From: Acinetobacter soli
Lineage (GTDB): Bacteria > Pseudomonadota > Gammaproteobacteria > Pseudomonadales > Moraxellaceae
NCBI RefSeq assembly: GCF_000760595.1
Contig: NZ_BBNM01000016.1
Location: 1 to 64,000 of the forward strand
Length of the DNA: 64,000 bases
Direction of reading: 5' to 3'
The notes under the pieces are model-generated. The model saw only the letters and a program-made list of their open reading frames with translations, ran no database searches and was not told the origin of the DNA. The translations under genes and the position numbers were made by a program. Positions 29,602 to 38,282 of the stretch are shown one piece after another. Every line of letters starts with the position of its first letter. The first letter of the stretch is position 1.

Positions 29602-30864
29602 TTAAGCATCAACCTGAATTTGATCGACAACACGCTGAGCACTTCGGGCACCATCTTCATGAAAGCCCCAGCCCCAGTAGGCACCACAAAAAGACGTTCG
29701 ATTGACCCCGCTAATTTCTGACCAGCGTAACTGTGCATCAATCGCAGGTCGATCAAATACCGGATGACGGTAGTGCCGTGTCACGAAAATCTGTTTCGGG
29801 TTAATCGGCATGTTCGGATTGAGTGTAGAAAAAATCTGAGATGAACATGACAAATTTTGTAGACTATTCATCCAGTAAGTAAAACCATAGTGCACTTTGG
29901 CACCTGATTCTTTTGAATGCTCAGGCGTCACGTGGACATGCCAACTGGCCCACTGACTGCGCGATTTCGGCATAATCGAAAGGTCTCGATGCACCACCAT
30001 GGTATTGTCTTGATAACTAAAACTACCCAGAATATCTTGCTCGAGCGGCGTTGCGTCATGCAGCAACGGCAAACAGTCGTCTGCATGCGCCGCAAAGATG
30101 ACCCAATCAAAATTCAACACCTGATCATCTGTATGAATTTCGACATGATCGTCAAAACGCTTTACCTGCTGTACAGCCCTATGCTGCCAAGCAATATTGC
30201 TGCACTGCGCTTGAATGGCTCGAATATACGTTGCAGAGCCACCCTTCACTGTTTTCCATTGTGGACGGTCTTTAAGCTGTAGCATTCGATGATGCTGAAA
30301 AAAACTGACCACGAATTTATACGGAATCTCACCGACTTGCTCAACCGGACTCGACCATAGCGCACCGCACATCGGATATAAATGCTCTTCACGAAATGCG
30401 TCTGAATAACCATGCTGATCGAGATATGCCTTAATCGTCATTTCAGAATCGACTTCATCTATGTTTAACGCCTTGTTGGCTTCATAAAAACGAAGTAAAT
30501 CCGAGATCATGCTTCTAAAACGCGAATTTGCAAAATTCTGTGGCCGGGTAAATAACGACCATTTTTTAGAAGGATTGTATTGTAAACCACTCACCAGATT
30601 GTTTACTGAAAAGCTCATGTCACTGTCTTGAGCACTTACGCCGAGTTCGTTCAGCATCGCACAAAACAATGGATAATTATGGGCATTAAAAACGATAAAT
30701 CCACTATCAACTGCCACATGGCGGCCATCGACAAATAAGTCATGAGTATCGGTATGACCGCCAAAATACGCATTTTTTTCGAAGATCGTTACGTCGTGAT
30801 GTTTTGAAAGTTTCCATGCGGCATACATGCCGGAAATACCAGACCCAATAATGGCGATTTTCAT
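29602..30864 (-). CDS. FAD-dependent amine-oxidase-fold oxidoreductase (COG2907 type)
   Basis: 420 residues. The N-terminal dinucleotide fold is IAIIGSGISGMYAAWKLSK, followed by ENAYFGG-like FAD contacts and VDSGFIVFN; the C-terminal end has GAYWGWGFHEDGARSAQRVV, closing the FAD site. The family is linked to fatty-acid modification. Plant cyclopropane synthases carry a homologous FAD oxidase domain fused ahead of their Cfa domain, so this protein probably acts with the nearby Cfa enzymes. Its ATG overlaps the stop of the desaturase gene by 4 bases. Confidence 0.88.
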   Translation of the reverse strand: MKIAIIGSGISGMYAAWKLSKHHDVTIFEKNAYFGGHTDTHDLFVDGRHVAVDSGFIVFNAHNYPLFCAMLNELGVSAQDSDMSFSVNNLVSGLQYNPSKKWSLFTRPQNFANSRFRSMISDLLRFYEANKALNIDEVDSEMTIKAYLDQHGYSDAFREEHLYPMCGALWSSPVEQVGEIPYKFVVSFFQHHRMLQLKDRPQWKTVKGGSATYIRAIQAQCSNIAWQHRAVQQVKRFDDHVEIHTDDQVLNFDWVIFAAHADDCLPLLHDATPLEQDILGSFSYQDNTMVVHRDLSIMPKSRSQWASWHVHVTPEHSKESGAKVHYGFTYWMNSLQNLSCSSQIFSTLNPNMPINPKQIFVTRHYRHPVFDRPAIDAQLRWSEISGVNRTSFCGAYWGWGFHEDGARSAQRVVDQIQVDA

Positions 30865-31850
30865 CGAACTTCTTCACTCTCAATTTTTTCTATATTTAGT
30901 TGTTTAAATTCACGAGACGAGACATGTTGACGCGCTGCATAAACACGCTCTGGGACGTCTTTAATGCCCCACACCAGCCCCATCCAAGACATGATTTTAA
31001 GCAGGTAATAAGTAATATCTATTTGCCACCAAAAGAAGCCTTGGCGTGTACTTCCTGCATAATAGTGATGATTGTTATGCCAACCTTCACCTAGAGTAAT
31101 CAAGGACAAGAACAAATTATTGCGGCTTTCATCGTCTGTATTAAAATCACGTGAACCATAGCGGTGTGCCATGGAGTTGATACACAAGGTCGCATGCGTG
31201 AGCAGTACTGTTGAAATCACAAAGCCCCAGACCAAGAGCTGTAGGCCATTGGTACCAAGTTGAGGCGCATAGACTGCCAGTGCTTCACCCAATGCATAGA
31301 TACCAATCGCAGTAAACACCACGACAGGTAAACTAAAACGATCTAGCCAGATGAGTTCTGGAAACTTGAGCCAATCTTTAATGATGTTTTTACGTGTACC
31401 AAAATTTTCTTCGTTTAAAAACCAGCCCACATGGCTATACCAAAAGCCTTTGGTCGATGAATGTGGATCTTGGTCGGTGTCGGTGAAACGATGATGATAA
31501 CGATGGTGCGCCGCCCACCAAAGAGGCCCGCGCTGTGCACTCATGGTCCCAATTAAAGCAAACAGAAATTGAACCGGACGCGAGGTTTGAAACGTTTTAT
31601 GCGACAAATAACGGTGAAAGAATGCCGTAATGGCAAACATACGAATAAAATAGAAAAACACCATAAATAAGATGGCAAACCATGACACACCGACCCAGAA
31701 AGCCGCCAGACATGCTACATGCAAAACAATAAACGGAATAATTCTAAGCCATTGAGTTTGATGACGTTGACTTAAATTAGACGTGATTGTTTCTTGTGTG
31801 TTGTCTGTCGTCGACCAGCTATCGATCCATCGTAGAAAAAATTTAGACAT
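30861..31850 (-). CDS. membrane fatty-acid desaturase (delta-9 type)
   Basis: 329-residue di-iron desaturase with about four membrane segments. Three histidine boxes are present: HRYLSH (residues 79-84), HHRYHH (115-120) and HNNHH (258-262), the spacing of stearoyl-CoA or acyl-lipid delta-9 desaturases. It introduces a double bond, the substrate needed by Cfa-type methylenation. It is the first gene of the six-gene lipid operon that ends with the sensor kinase. A TTCAC-N6-TTCAT repeat lies about 60 bases upstream. Confidence 0.9.
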   Translation of the reverse strand: MSKFFLRWIDSWSTTDNTQETITSNLSQRHQTQWLRIIPFIVLHVACLAAFWVGVSWFAILFMVFFYFIRMFAITAFFHRYLSHKTFQTSRPVQFLFALIGTMSAQRGPLWWAAHHRYHHRFTDTDQDPHSSTKGFWYSHVGWFLNEENFGTRKNIIKDWLKFPELIWLDRFSLPVVVFTAIGIYALGEALAVYAPQLGTNGLQLLVWGFVISTVLLTHATLCINSMAHRYGSRDFNTDDESRNNLFLSLITLGEGWHNNHHYYAGSTRQGFFWWQIDITYYLLKIMSWMGLVWGIKDVPERVYAARQHVSSREFKQLNIEKIESEEVR

Positions 31851-31906
31851 TGATTCTTCCTGATCTGCAGCATTTCTCTCTATGGTGTCATTGTAGGAGA
31901 TGCGAT

Positions 31907-31922
31907 ATGAAGTTTATGTGAA
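31907..31922 (-). promoter_or_regulatory. TTCAC direct repeat, candidate response-regulator box B
   Basis: On the minus strand TTCAC-N6-TTCAT, an 11-base spacing. Downstream at 31895-31890 is TACAAT, a good -10 element, 16 bases from the start of the second half-site. It precedes the desaturase operon. It resembles boxes A and C. Confidence 0.5.
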
Positions 31923-31937
31923 GCATTTCTCTTAAGA

Positions 31938-31966
31938 GTCGAACCGAGTCAGTGACTCGGCTTGAC
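31938..31966 (-). terminator. hairpin after the lipocalin gene
   Basis: Near-perfect 29-base palindrome with core arms CCGAGTCA and TGACTCGG around one base. It is 15 bases past the lipocalin stop. No T run follows, so it may be a weak terminator or a transcript-stabilising hairpin. Confidence 0.5.
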
Positions 31967-31980
31967 CTATGCATGACTCA

Positions 31981-32544
31981 TTATTTTTGTGGAGTTTTGA
32001 CCAACTTGGTTACATCATAGCCATAATCGCGCGCGGTTTGTAAATAAGATTGGTAGGTAGTTGTATCTAATTGTGGGTTACGTGACAAAAGCCATAAGTA
32101 TTTGTGTGATGGGCCACCGACTAAAACCGTTTGATAATCCGGATCAATCCGAAGTACCCAATAGTCGCCTTTGGTAAAAGGAATCCAGCGTAGACCTTTT
32201 GGTAAGAAACTTACTTTAAGTTTGCTGTTACCTGCATTTTGAGGATATGCAACACCTTCCGAACGAATCATCTCGCCAGATTGGGTGCGACAGCTATTAA
32301 TGACTGCAACAGTCTTATCTGCATTGAGTGCATAGGTTGCAGAAGTATCACTGGCACATTTGCGCTGGAAATAGACTGGCAAATGCGCGATCTCATACCA
32401 TTTTCCGGTATATTTATTGATATCGATCTGCTCTACGGCTTTCGGTGCTTGCGTTTCAGCGTGCGCTGCAATGGCGCCAAAAATGCTAGAACATACAACA
32501 GTTGAAATGGCTAATGTTTTACTCAAAGATTTCATGAAATTCAC
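31981..32544 (-). CDS. bacterial lipocalin (Blc-like)
   Basis: 187 residues with a Sec signal peptide cut near AHAE (residue about 29). The lipocalin signature is KYTGKWYEIAHLPVYFQRKC, followed by the conserved VSFLPKGLRWIPFTKGDYWVLRID and YLWLLSRNP. Blc in E. coli is an outer-membrane lipoprotein that binds lysophospholipids and fatty acids; here no lipobox cysteine is seen, so it is more likely soluble and periplasmic. Its upstream region carries a TTCAC pair like the lipid operon, suggesting shared control. Confidence 0.88.
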   Translation of the reverse strand: MNFMKSLSKTLAISTVVCSSIFGAIAAHAETQAPKAVEQIDINKYTGKWYEIAHLPVYFQRKCASDTSATYALNADKTVAVINSCRTQSGEMIRSEGVAYPQNAGNSKLKVSFLPKGLRWIPFTKGDYWVLRIDPDYQTVLVGGPSHKYLWLLSRNPQLDTTTYQSYLQTARDYGYDVTKLVKTPQK

Positions 32545-32584
32545 CTTATGTTTCTTCTATATTTTTAAAATACTGTATGTGTGT

Positions 32585-32600
32585 GTGAATAAAGCGTGAA
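32585..32600 (-). promoter_or_regulatory. TTCAC direct repeat, candidate response-regulator box C
   Basis: On the minus strand TTCAC-N6-TTCAC, 11-base spacing, about 45 bases upstream of the lipocalin ATG. A possible -10 (TATTTT, 32572-32567) falls 17 bases from the start of the second half-site. It matches boxes A and B. Confidence 0.5.
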
Positions 32601-32850
32601 ATGTACAACATCACTTATGTTTGTGGCATCACATTTTCATCATTTATGAGGTATTGTAACTAGCTTAAAGCATTTTAAACAACTGATAAATCTAAATTTT
32701 AAGATTTTAAAGAAAAATCACCAAACAAACACTTCTGCTCGAGCTAATGAAAAACTATCTTCGCCAAAGCATCCACATTTGTACTACACTCACAAAGAGA
32801 TACTCATGTTTTGAGTATTTGGATAAATCATAAGGACATATGCATACATT
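32601..32850. other. intergenic region between lipocalin and mdcR
   Basis: The divergent gap between lipocalin and mdcR totals 306 bases. Apart from box C nothing more than AT-rich promoter-like sequence is seen. The mdcR promoter should lie here; AAGGA is found 13 bases before its ATG. Confidence 0.4.
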
Positions 32851-33771
32851 ATGGATATTGATGATGAGCTAACGCTTAAAAAGATTCAGATTTTTTTAGC
32901 GTTTATGCGCTGTGGAAATTTAACAAAAACTGCAACTGAAATGCAGATCAGCAATGTCAGTGTGCATAAGGCATTACACTCTTTGGAAAGTGCGCTACGT
33001 TGTCCTTTGTTTAAACATGAAGGCCGAAGCCTAATTCCTCTCAAAAGTGCTTATGTCTTGCAAGAAAATGCACAAAAACTAGTCCAAGACATGATTACGA
33101 CTGTGAATAAAACCCGTGAAGCGGCTGGCTTTGCAGCAAAGGTTTTGCATCTTGGTTCGTTATATTCGCTCACCGTAAATACGATTCCAAATGTGATTAG
33201 TCGTCTGAAGCTGCGTCGAGGCGAACTCGATATTCAATTGCTCTTAAGTTCGAATCTAGATTTGGTTAAAAAGCTGAAATCGACTGAACTCGATGCAATT
33301 ATCGTGGCCTTGAACGCCACCACAGACGATCCAGATTTTGAAAGTTTACCGATGTTTGAGGATAAAATTTTCTTAGCCGTCAATAAAAACTCAGCGCTTG
33401 CCAATACGCATGAAGTGGATTTGGCTAGCTTAAAAGATGAAACCTTTTTAACTTTGTCAAAAGGATTTGCTACACGCAGTGATAGCGATGAAGTTTTCGA
33501 AAATGCAGGAATTGACCCTAAAGTGTTTTTGGAAGTGAGCGATATTTTTACTCTGATTAGTATGGTCAGTACCGGCGTTGGACTCGCCCTTTTACCTGGT
33601 CGAATCTCGACGATTCACGAAAGCTCAGTGAAACTCATTCCATTAAAAGGTGCAAAACAGATTAAACAAGAAATTGGTTTGGTTTTTTTAAAAAGTAAGG
33701 AGCGTGATCCAAATCTGCTGGCTTTAATTGCAGAATGTCGCATGTTTGCAAAACAATTCTTACATTCATAA
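32851..33771 (+). CDS. mdcR: LysR-family regulator of malonate decarboxylase
   Basis: 306-residue LysR-type regulator. The N-terminal helix-turn-helix (CGNLTKTATEMQISNVSVHKALHSLE) is followed by the effector-binding domain. It converges on the malonate operon and lies at the distal end next to madM, the gene order I know from the Pseudomonas mdc cluster. It is expected to activate mdc genes in response to malonate. A candidate site is the inverted repeat upstream of mdcA. Confidence 0.85.
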   Translation: MDIDDELTLKKIQIFLAFMRCGNLTKTATEMQISNVSVHKALHSLESALRCPLFKHEGRSLIPLKSAYVLQENAQKLVQDMITTVNKTREAAGFAAKVLHLGSLYSLTVNTIPNVISRLKLRRGELDIQLLLSSNLDLVKKLKSTELDAIIVALNATTDDPDFESLPMFEDKIFLAVNKNSALANTHEVDLASLKDETFLTLSKGFATRSDSDEVFENAGIDPKVFLEVSDIFTLISMVSTGVGLALLPGRISTIHESSVKLIPLKGAKQIKQEIGLVFLKSKERDPNLLALIAECRMFAKQFLHS

Positions 33772-33775
33772 ATTG

Positions 33776-33815
33776 TCGGCAACTGGTCAATAAAAACCAC
33801 TTGCCGAAGTTTCTT
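33776..33815 (+). terminator. terminator between mdcR and madM
   Basis: Twelve-base arms (33776-33787 and 33796-33807) with one mismatch around an 8-base loop, followed by a T-rich run. It probably ends mdcR. Confidence 0.75.
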
Positions 33816-33825
33816 TTTAAGTGCA

Positions 33826-34587
33826 TCAACCAAAAATTGCATTGACTGTCAGGAAAAAAACTGACGGACCGAGTAAGCATCCGAGTCCTGTATAAAAGGT
33901 TGCGACCAATGCGCCATATGGAACCAATCTGACATCTGTACCTGCTAAACCTGCTGCTGTACCACTGGTTGTTCCGGCCAAGCCACCAAATACCATTGCT
34001 GAACGTGGGCTTTTCAAATACATGAATTTTGCCAGTAACGGTGTCCCCACCATAAAAAACACCGATTTAATTAAGCCAATCGCAATTGAAAGCGCAATCA
34101 CATCAGAGCTTGCCCCTATTGCAGTGCCCGTAATTGGCCCGACAATATAAGTCATCGCACCCGCACCGATCGTGGTCATTGAAACAGGATCTTTATAACC
34201 TAAACACCATGCCACAATTACACCAATTGCAAAAGGTACAACGCATCCAAGCATCAGTGCGATTAAACCGATCTTGCCGGCTTTTTTGACTTCTTTTACA
34301 TCTACTTCAAACGCAGTTGAAGCAATCGCAAGATCACGAATCATGGCACCACCCAATAGTGCAAATCCTGAAAAAATTGCAATATCAGAAATACCTTTGG
34401 TGCCATGTGTATACACGCCAGCAAAATATGCGACCACCAACCCTAAAGTAATTGCAATCGCTGAACTTTGTAATTTACCTTTGGTCAGATATTTAGATAA
34501 AAGATGTGAGACAAACATCATCAAACCTGTGATCGCCAAGGCGGTCACTAGCGCATTCTTGGTGAGTACTGCAATTAATGTATCCAT
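33826..34587 (-). CDS. madM: malonate transporter subunit MadM
   Basis: 253-residue inner-membrane protein with about 8 segments, matching MadM, one of two subunits of the Na+-dependent malonate importer MadLM. It has glycine-rich stretches such as GAGAMTYIVGPITGTAIGASSDVIALS and FGGLAGTTSGTAAGLAGTDVRLVPYG. It is the last gene of the mdc operon, 31 bases after madL. Together they import the malonate that the decarboxylase breaks down. Confidence 0.92.
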   Translation of the reverse strand: MDTLIAVLTKNALVTALAITGLMMFVSHLLSKYLTKGKLQSSAIAITLGLVVAYFAGVYTHGTKGISDIAIFSGFALLGGAMIRDLAIASTAFEVDVKEVKKAGKIGLIALMLGCVVPFAIGVIVAWCLGYKDPVSMTTIGAGAMTYIVGPITGTAIGASSDVIALSIAIGLIKSVFFMVGTPLLAKFMYLKSPRSAMVFGGLAGTTSGTAAGLAGTDVRLVPYGALVATFYTGLGCLLGPSVFFLTVNAIFG

Positions 34588-34618
34588 GTTGAAGCTCCTT
34601 TTCTTTATTCAGTTCTTT

Positions 34619-35020
34619 TTATGCTGTTTTTTCGACTCTTTCGATTGTCCATTCATATGTTTCATAGTCGCCACTAATACGATTGAGATAGCGAATCACC
34701 AATACGGTTCCGACCAATGAAGCCACTGAAACAATAATCCCGAGCACACCGCCTGATAGTGCAGCCACCACATTTTGTCCCGCGGACATCGCCACAACAA
34801 TCGGAATATACATACCAGACCAGTACAACACACCAAACTGTGTCACTTGAGGTAGATAGCCTTTTTTTGCCAATAACTCCTTCATCAGAATAAGTAAGAT
34901 CATTGAAATGGCTACACCACCGACATTGGCTTTTACTCCAAGTAACATTCCAAGCGTATTACCCAGATAATCGCCGAGTAAGTGACAAATCGCTAAAATC
35001 GCTGTTCCATAAATAATCAT
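34619..35020 (-). CDS. madL: malonate transporter subunit MadL
   Basis: 133 residues, about four membrane segments, matching MadL, the small subunit of the malonate transporter (ICHLLGDYLGNTLGMLLGV, GVLYWSGMYIPIVVAMSA). It lies between mdcH and madM in the same direction. A separate MdcF carrier is not encoded in the cluster, so MadLM is the only importer seen. Confidence 0.92.
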   Translation of the reverse strand: MIIYGTAILAICHLLGDYLGNTLGMLLGVKANVGGVAISMILLILMKELLAKKGYLPQVTQFGVLYWSGMYIPIVVAMSAGQNVVAALSGGVLGIIVSVASLVGTVLVIRYLNRISGDYETYEWTIERVEKTA

Positions 35021-35065
35021 TTTTAACGTCCTCTATCCATTGAGTTTCTTCATTTTTTGATAACT

Positions 35066-35995
35066 TCAAATGCATCCTTGCTGGATGTGCATCGCCGTCA
35101 TCAGACTTTCCAACTGTGTATTCTGAAAGGACAATACGGTTCCTTCTTTGAACGTTTTTTTTGCCAAGCCAGTTAAGACATTTCCTGGTAATGCTTCAAT
35201 GTGCAATCGGGCGCCTCGCTCCCATGCAGCGCGCACGGTATTGTCCCAACAAATCATCCGGCACATATTAAACACGATATCGTCTACGATCTGCCGATCC
35301 GTAGGCAATATTCTGGCGCTTGTACCACTTAAATATTTAATGCTGGGTTGTTGTGTACGAATTCCCTCCATCATCGTCGCCAGTTGCTGTGCCTGTTGTG
35401 TAAGTAATTCACAATGCGATGGCACACTGATTTCGACTTTTTTACATACAGCGCCATTTTGCTGAGCAAGTGAACCCACTGCTTGCATGGCGTTTATTTC
35501 ACCCGAAATTACAATTTGGGTTTCGGTGTTAATATTGGCAATATAAACTTCAGCGTGTGTTGATTTTACGGCGTTTACCCACATCTCGACACGCGCTTGA
35601 TCTGCACCCAAAATGGCCGTCATACCATATCCAGAAGGATATGCTTCCTGCATGAGTTGTCCGCGCTTCGCAACCAGTTTTAATCCATCTTCAAATGTTA
35701 TCATCTTGGCAGTCGTGGCTGCGGCCCAAGCTCCAATTGAAAGTCCAGCAACAAATTGGGGCTGGCCCGCATGTTCTTGTAAAAGTGCCGCACTCACCAC
35801 GCCGGCTATATATAAACAAATCTGTACGGCATAGGTCGATTTCAGTGCATCTGGCTGATCAAGCAACAGCACATCTTGATCTAATACATCAGAAGCTTGC
35901 TGAATATAATGTTGCACAAGATGATGCTGAGGCAGGTCGTGCAACATATTCGGATGCTGCGCGCCTTGTCCCGGAAATACCCAAATTGTGCTCAT
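35066..35995 (-). CDS. mdcH: malonate decarboxylase epsilon subunit (malonyl-CoA:ACP transacylase)
   Basis: 309 residues of the FabD-like fold. The N-terminal VFPGQGAQHPNML and the nucleophile elbow GLSIGAW (S86) are typical of malonyl transferases. MdcH loads malonate from malonyl-CoA onto the acyl carrier MdcC to start the catalytic cycle. It is encoded 12 bases after mdcG. A histidine near VPSHCEL completes the active site. Confidence 0.93.
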   Translation of the reverse strand: MSTIWVFPGQGAQHPNMLHDLPQHHLVQHYIQQASDVLDQDVLLLDQPDALKSTYAVQICLYIAGVVSAALLQEHAGQPQFVAGLSIGAWAAATTAKMITFEDGLKLVAKRGQLMQEAYPSGYGMTAILGADQARVEMWVNAVKSTHAEVYIANINTETQIVISGEINAMQAVGSLAQQNGAVCKKVEISVPSHCELLTQQAQQLATMMEGIRTQQPSIKYLSGTSARILPTDRQIVDDIVFNMCRMICWDNTVRAAWERGARLHIEALPGNVLTGLAKKTFKEGTVLSFQNTQLESLMTAMHIQQGCI

Positions 35996-36007
35996 ATCGA
36001 TTCTTCC

Positions 36008-36610
36008 TTACAGCCAAGGGTTCTGAGTCAATACCGCAGCATTCGATTGCTTGAGCAGTACTTTGCCAGTCGCCCTTGCCCATTCCTTTAAGGCAACGCC
36101 ACCCCGCGGTGTTTGTAATTGCACATCTATTTTCAAAGCCAATTGATCTAACTGCTCTAACAACCATGTTGCTTGTTTCTTGCACATCGCTTCCGGTGTA
36201 CGGATAATCAGATCAATATCACTTTGCGGCGTAACGGTTTTCAATCCGGTTGCCAGCTCAAAACCGACGCTCCCGGTATATCCCCAAGCCCAACCTGATC
36301 GGTGCATCAGGATATTTATTTGCTCAAGCCGATCTTTTAAATGTGGAAATAGATTTAAATCAACGTGTGCCAATTGTTCTGGTTGCACACATTTTGTAAT
36401 TACATTGTAATGCAAATGTGTAGCAAAGCGCTCCCCGCGTGATCTTCCTCGAATTCCGACGGGAATCATCTGATTGATCATCACATCACGTCGAACCACT
36501 ACAGGATGGCCATGTGATACAGCCGCAATCACCCATTGAGGTATATCATGACCCAGCATTTGCGGTGTTATACCCCAGAGTAAATCATGTGGCTGTATCG
36601 AATTTATCAT
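36008..36610 (-). CDS. mdcG: phosphoribosyl-dephospho-CoA transferase MdcG
   Basis: 200-residue nucleotidyltransferase-like enzyme that attaches the 2'-(5''-triphosphoribosyl)-3'-dephospho-CoA group to the acyl carrier MdcC. It has the acidic SDIDLIIR motif of the fold. The ATG at 36610 overlaps the mdcE stop (ATGA), the expected coupling; a GTG two codons earlier is less likely. It works with MdcB, which makes the precursor. Confidence 0.92.
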   Translation of the reverse strand: MINSIQPHDLLWGITPQMLGHDIPQWVIAAVSHGHPVVVRRDVMINQMIPVGIRGRSRGERFATHLHYNVITKCVQPEQLAHVDLNLFPHLKDRLEQINILMHRSGWAWGYTGSVGFELATGLKTVTPQSDIDLIIRTPEAMCKKQATWLLEQLDQLALKIDVQLQTPRGGVALKEWARATGKVLLKQSNAAVLTQNPWL

Positions 36611-37434
36611 GACCACTGCGCCTTCATTAACTCACGAACACGCAAAGAGGCTTGACGATTTTGAGCTTGCAAGCGATGCGATAAATCACAGCGCCCCTGC
36701 TGCTGAATATCCTCAAAAGCTCCTGCGATTGACTGAGTCACAGACTCTAAGTCATGTTGGGTTGGATCTTCAGCCGATTCCACCTCAATTAGACCCGATA
36801 ATAATCCTAAAGAGGCATAGCTTTCGATATCATAAGCCATGGGTGGAATACGCTGAGCCAGATGCTCAAGTTCTTCAACCGTACGCAAGGTCACGCGCGC
36901 AGCAGATTCTTTGCCCATAGCATGTACAATAACGCCAGAATCTTTGAGTGCTAGTATCCGATTGGCCTGATAACCATGCGCCAAAAAAGCACCAGACATT
37001 GATTTACCTACTAGCAGGCTCACTACTGCATGTCCTGCAAGACGAGCACGTGCATAGCTGTCTACGGCTGCGGCCAAGGCCTGATGAATTCCTAAACTTT
37101 CTTCGCGTCTGCCATATGCCTGACTCGGTACATCTACCAAACAAAGAATGCCGCGCTTTTTAGATGCATCTTGATCTTGTTCGATCAGCTGGTTTACTGC
37201 ATGGGCAAGCCCCCAACCTTCAAGTAGTCCCACCTCCCCATTACGCGCGCGTGGAAAACGATTTTGAGTGTCTGCCGTTATGCAAAATACCCGAACGATC
37301 TGGTTATTGATCTTGCCTTCGGCAATCTGCAACGATTCAATTCCGCTTTCGATTCGCTCAAAATTCTGGGTCAGTCGATCAAACCATACTTTCCCTCGAG
37401 TAGCCTGTTTGATTGCATTAACATCCATATTCAT
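36607..37434 (-). CDS. mdcE: malonate decarboxylase gamma subunit
   Basis: 275-residue carboxyltransferase-fold subunit that, with MdcD, decarboxylates malonyl on the carrier to acetyl. It has GLAHAVNQLIEQD, SQAYGRREESLG and GKSMSGAFLAHG motifs. The frame is open for 34 more codons upstream, but ATG 37434 overlaps the mdcD stop (ATGA) and has Met-Asn-Met-Asp as expected. The spacing to mdcG is a 4-base overlap. Confidence 0.92.
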   Translation of the reverse strand: MNMDVNAIKQATRGKVWFDRLTQNFERIESGIESLQIAEGKINNQIVRVFCITADTQNRFPRARNGEVGLLEGWGLAHAVNQLIEQDQDASKKRGILCLVDVPSQAYGRREESLGIHQALAAAVDSYARARLAGHAVVSLLVGKSMSGAFLAHGYQANRILALKDSGVIVHAMGKESAARVTLRTVEELEHLAQRIPPMAYDIESYASLGLLSGLIEVESAEDPTQHDLESVTQSIAGAFEDIQQQGRCDLSHRLQAQNRQASLRVRELMKAQWS

Positions 37435-38282
37435 GCTTTTTCTCCCTGATACAATGCCTGTACTTCTGCCGGACTGATCTGCTGCGTGGTATCTAGGTGC
37501 TGAAGCTTTTCTAAGTAGTGTTCTGCTTGCATGCAACGAGGTCGTTGTGGTGAACCTTGCTGAATAAATTCGATGATCTGTGCCTTAATTTGCTCGCGGT
37601 TGTCATCGATATAGGCATCGATCAGACCAGTTTTAAAGCGCTGCTCACCCCCACAGATACTCCAAATAAATGGACGATCTTTGGCGTTATACTCTTGTAA
37701 ACCCGCTTCTTGCTCAATGACTTGCGGACCATTTAGTCCCAGGCGCCCTTCTTGGGTCATGATCAGGTAACTGCATAAACCTGCAGCAATTGACATACCA
37801 CCAAAGCAACCAACACTTCCGGCAACCACCCCGATGACAGGTTGATACTGACGTAACGCAACGATTGCAGCCTGAATTTCTGCAATTGCTGCCAATCCAA
37901 GGTTGGCTTCTTGTAAACGAACACCCCCCGTTTCGAGCAATAAAATCGCGACGGTAGGAATGTGATTGCGGTTGTCTTCGACGGCAAGCTCTAAAGCGCC
38001 TGCAATTTTAGCGCCTCCAACTTCACCAAGACTTCCTCCCTGAAACACACCTTCAATTGAAATGACCACCGCTGGCCGACCATCAAGCGTCCCCTTGATC
38101 ACTACAACGCCGTCATCGGCTTGCGGCACGATATTTTGTTTGATTAACCACGGCGACATGACACGTGCAAAAGGATTGAGCAGTTCTTTTTGAGATGTTG
38201 CATCGAGTAGGCTTTTGGCACGCTGGCGAGCATCAAGCTCAATAAAACTCTGTTTTTTCAGTAAGTAATCAATATCAGCCAT
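37431..38282 (-). CDS. mdcD: malonate decarboxylase beta subunit
   Basis: 283-residue crotonase/carboxyltransferase-fold subunit. Motifs include VVISIEGVFQGGSLGEVGGAK, LLETGGVRLQEA and SVGCFGGMSIAAGLC. It decarboxylates the malonyl thioester with MdcE. The ATG at 38282 is chosen over an in-frame TTG at 38297 because GAGGTG lies at the proper distance. It overlaps the mdcC stop by 8 bases and mdcE by 4. Confidence 0.93.
   Translation of the reverse strand: MADIDYLLKKQSFIELDARQRAKSLLDATSQKELLNPFARVMSPWLIKQNIVPQADDGVVVIKGTLDGRPAVVISIEGVFQGGSLGEVGGAKIAGALELAVEDNRNHIPTVAILLLETGGVRLQEANLGLAAIAEIQAAIVALRQYQPVIGVVAGSVGCFGGMSIAAGLCSYLIMTQEGRLGLNGPQVIEQEAGLQEYNAKDRPFIWSICGGEQRFKTGLIDAYIDDNREQIKAQIIEFIQQGSPQRPRCMQAEHYLEKLQHLDTTQQISPAEVQALYQGEKA

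Noticed and set aside
37435..37536. 34-codon extension of mdcE
   Set aside because: It runs antiparallel-like into mdcD coding sequence; the ATGA overlap at 37431-37434 is the normal start arrangement.
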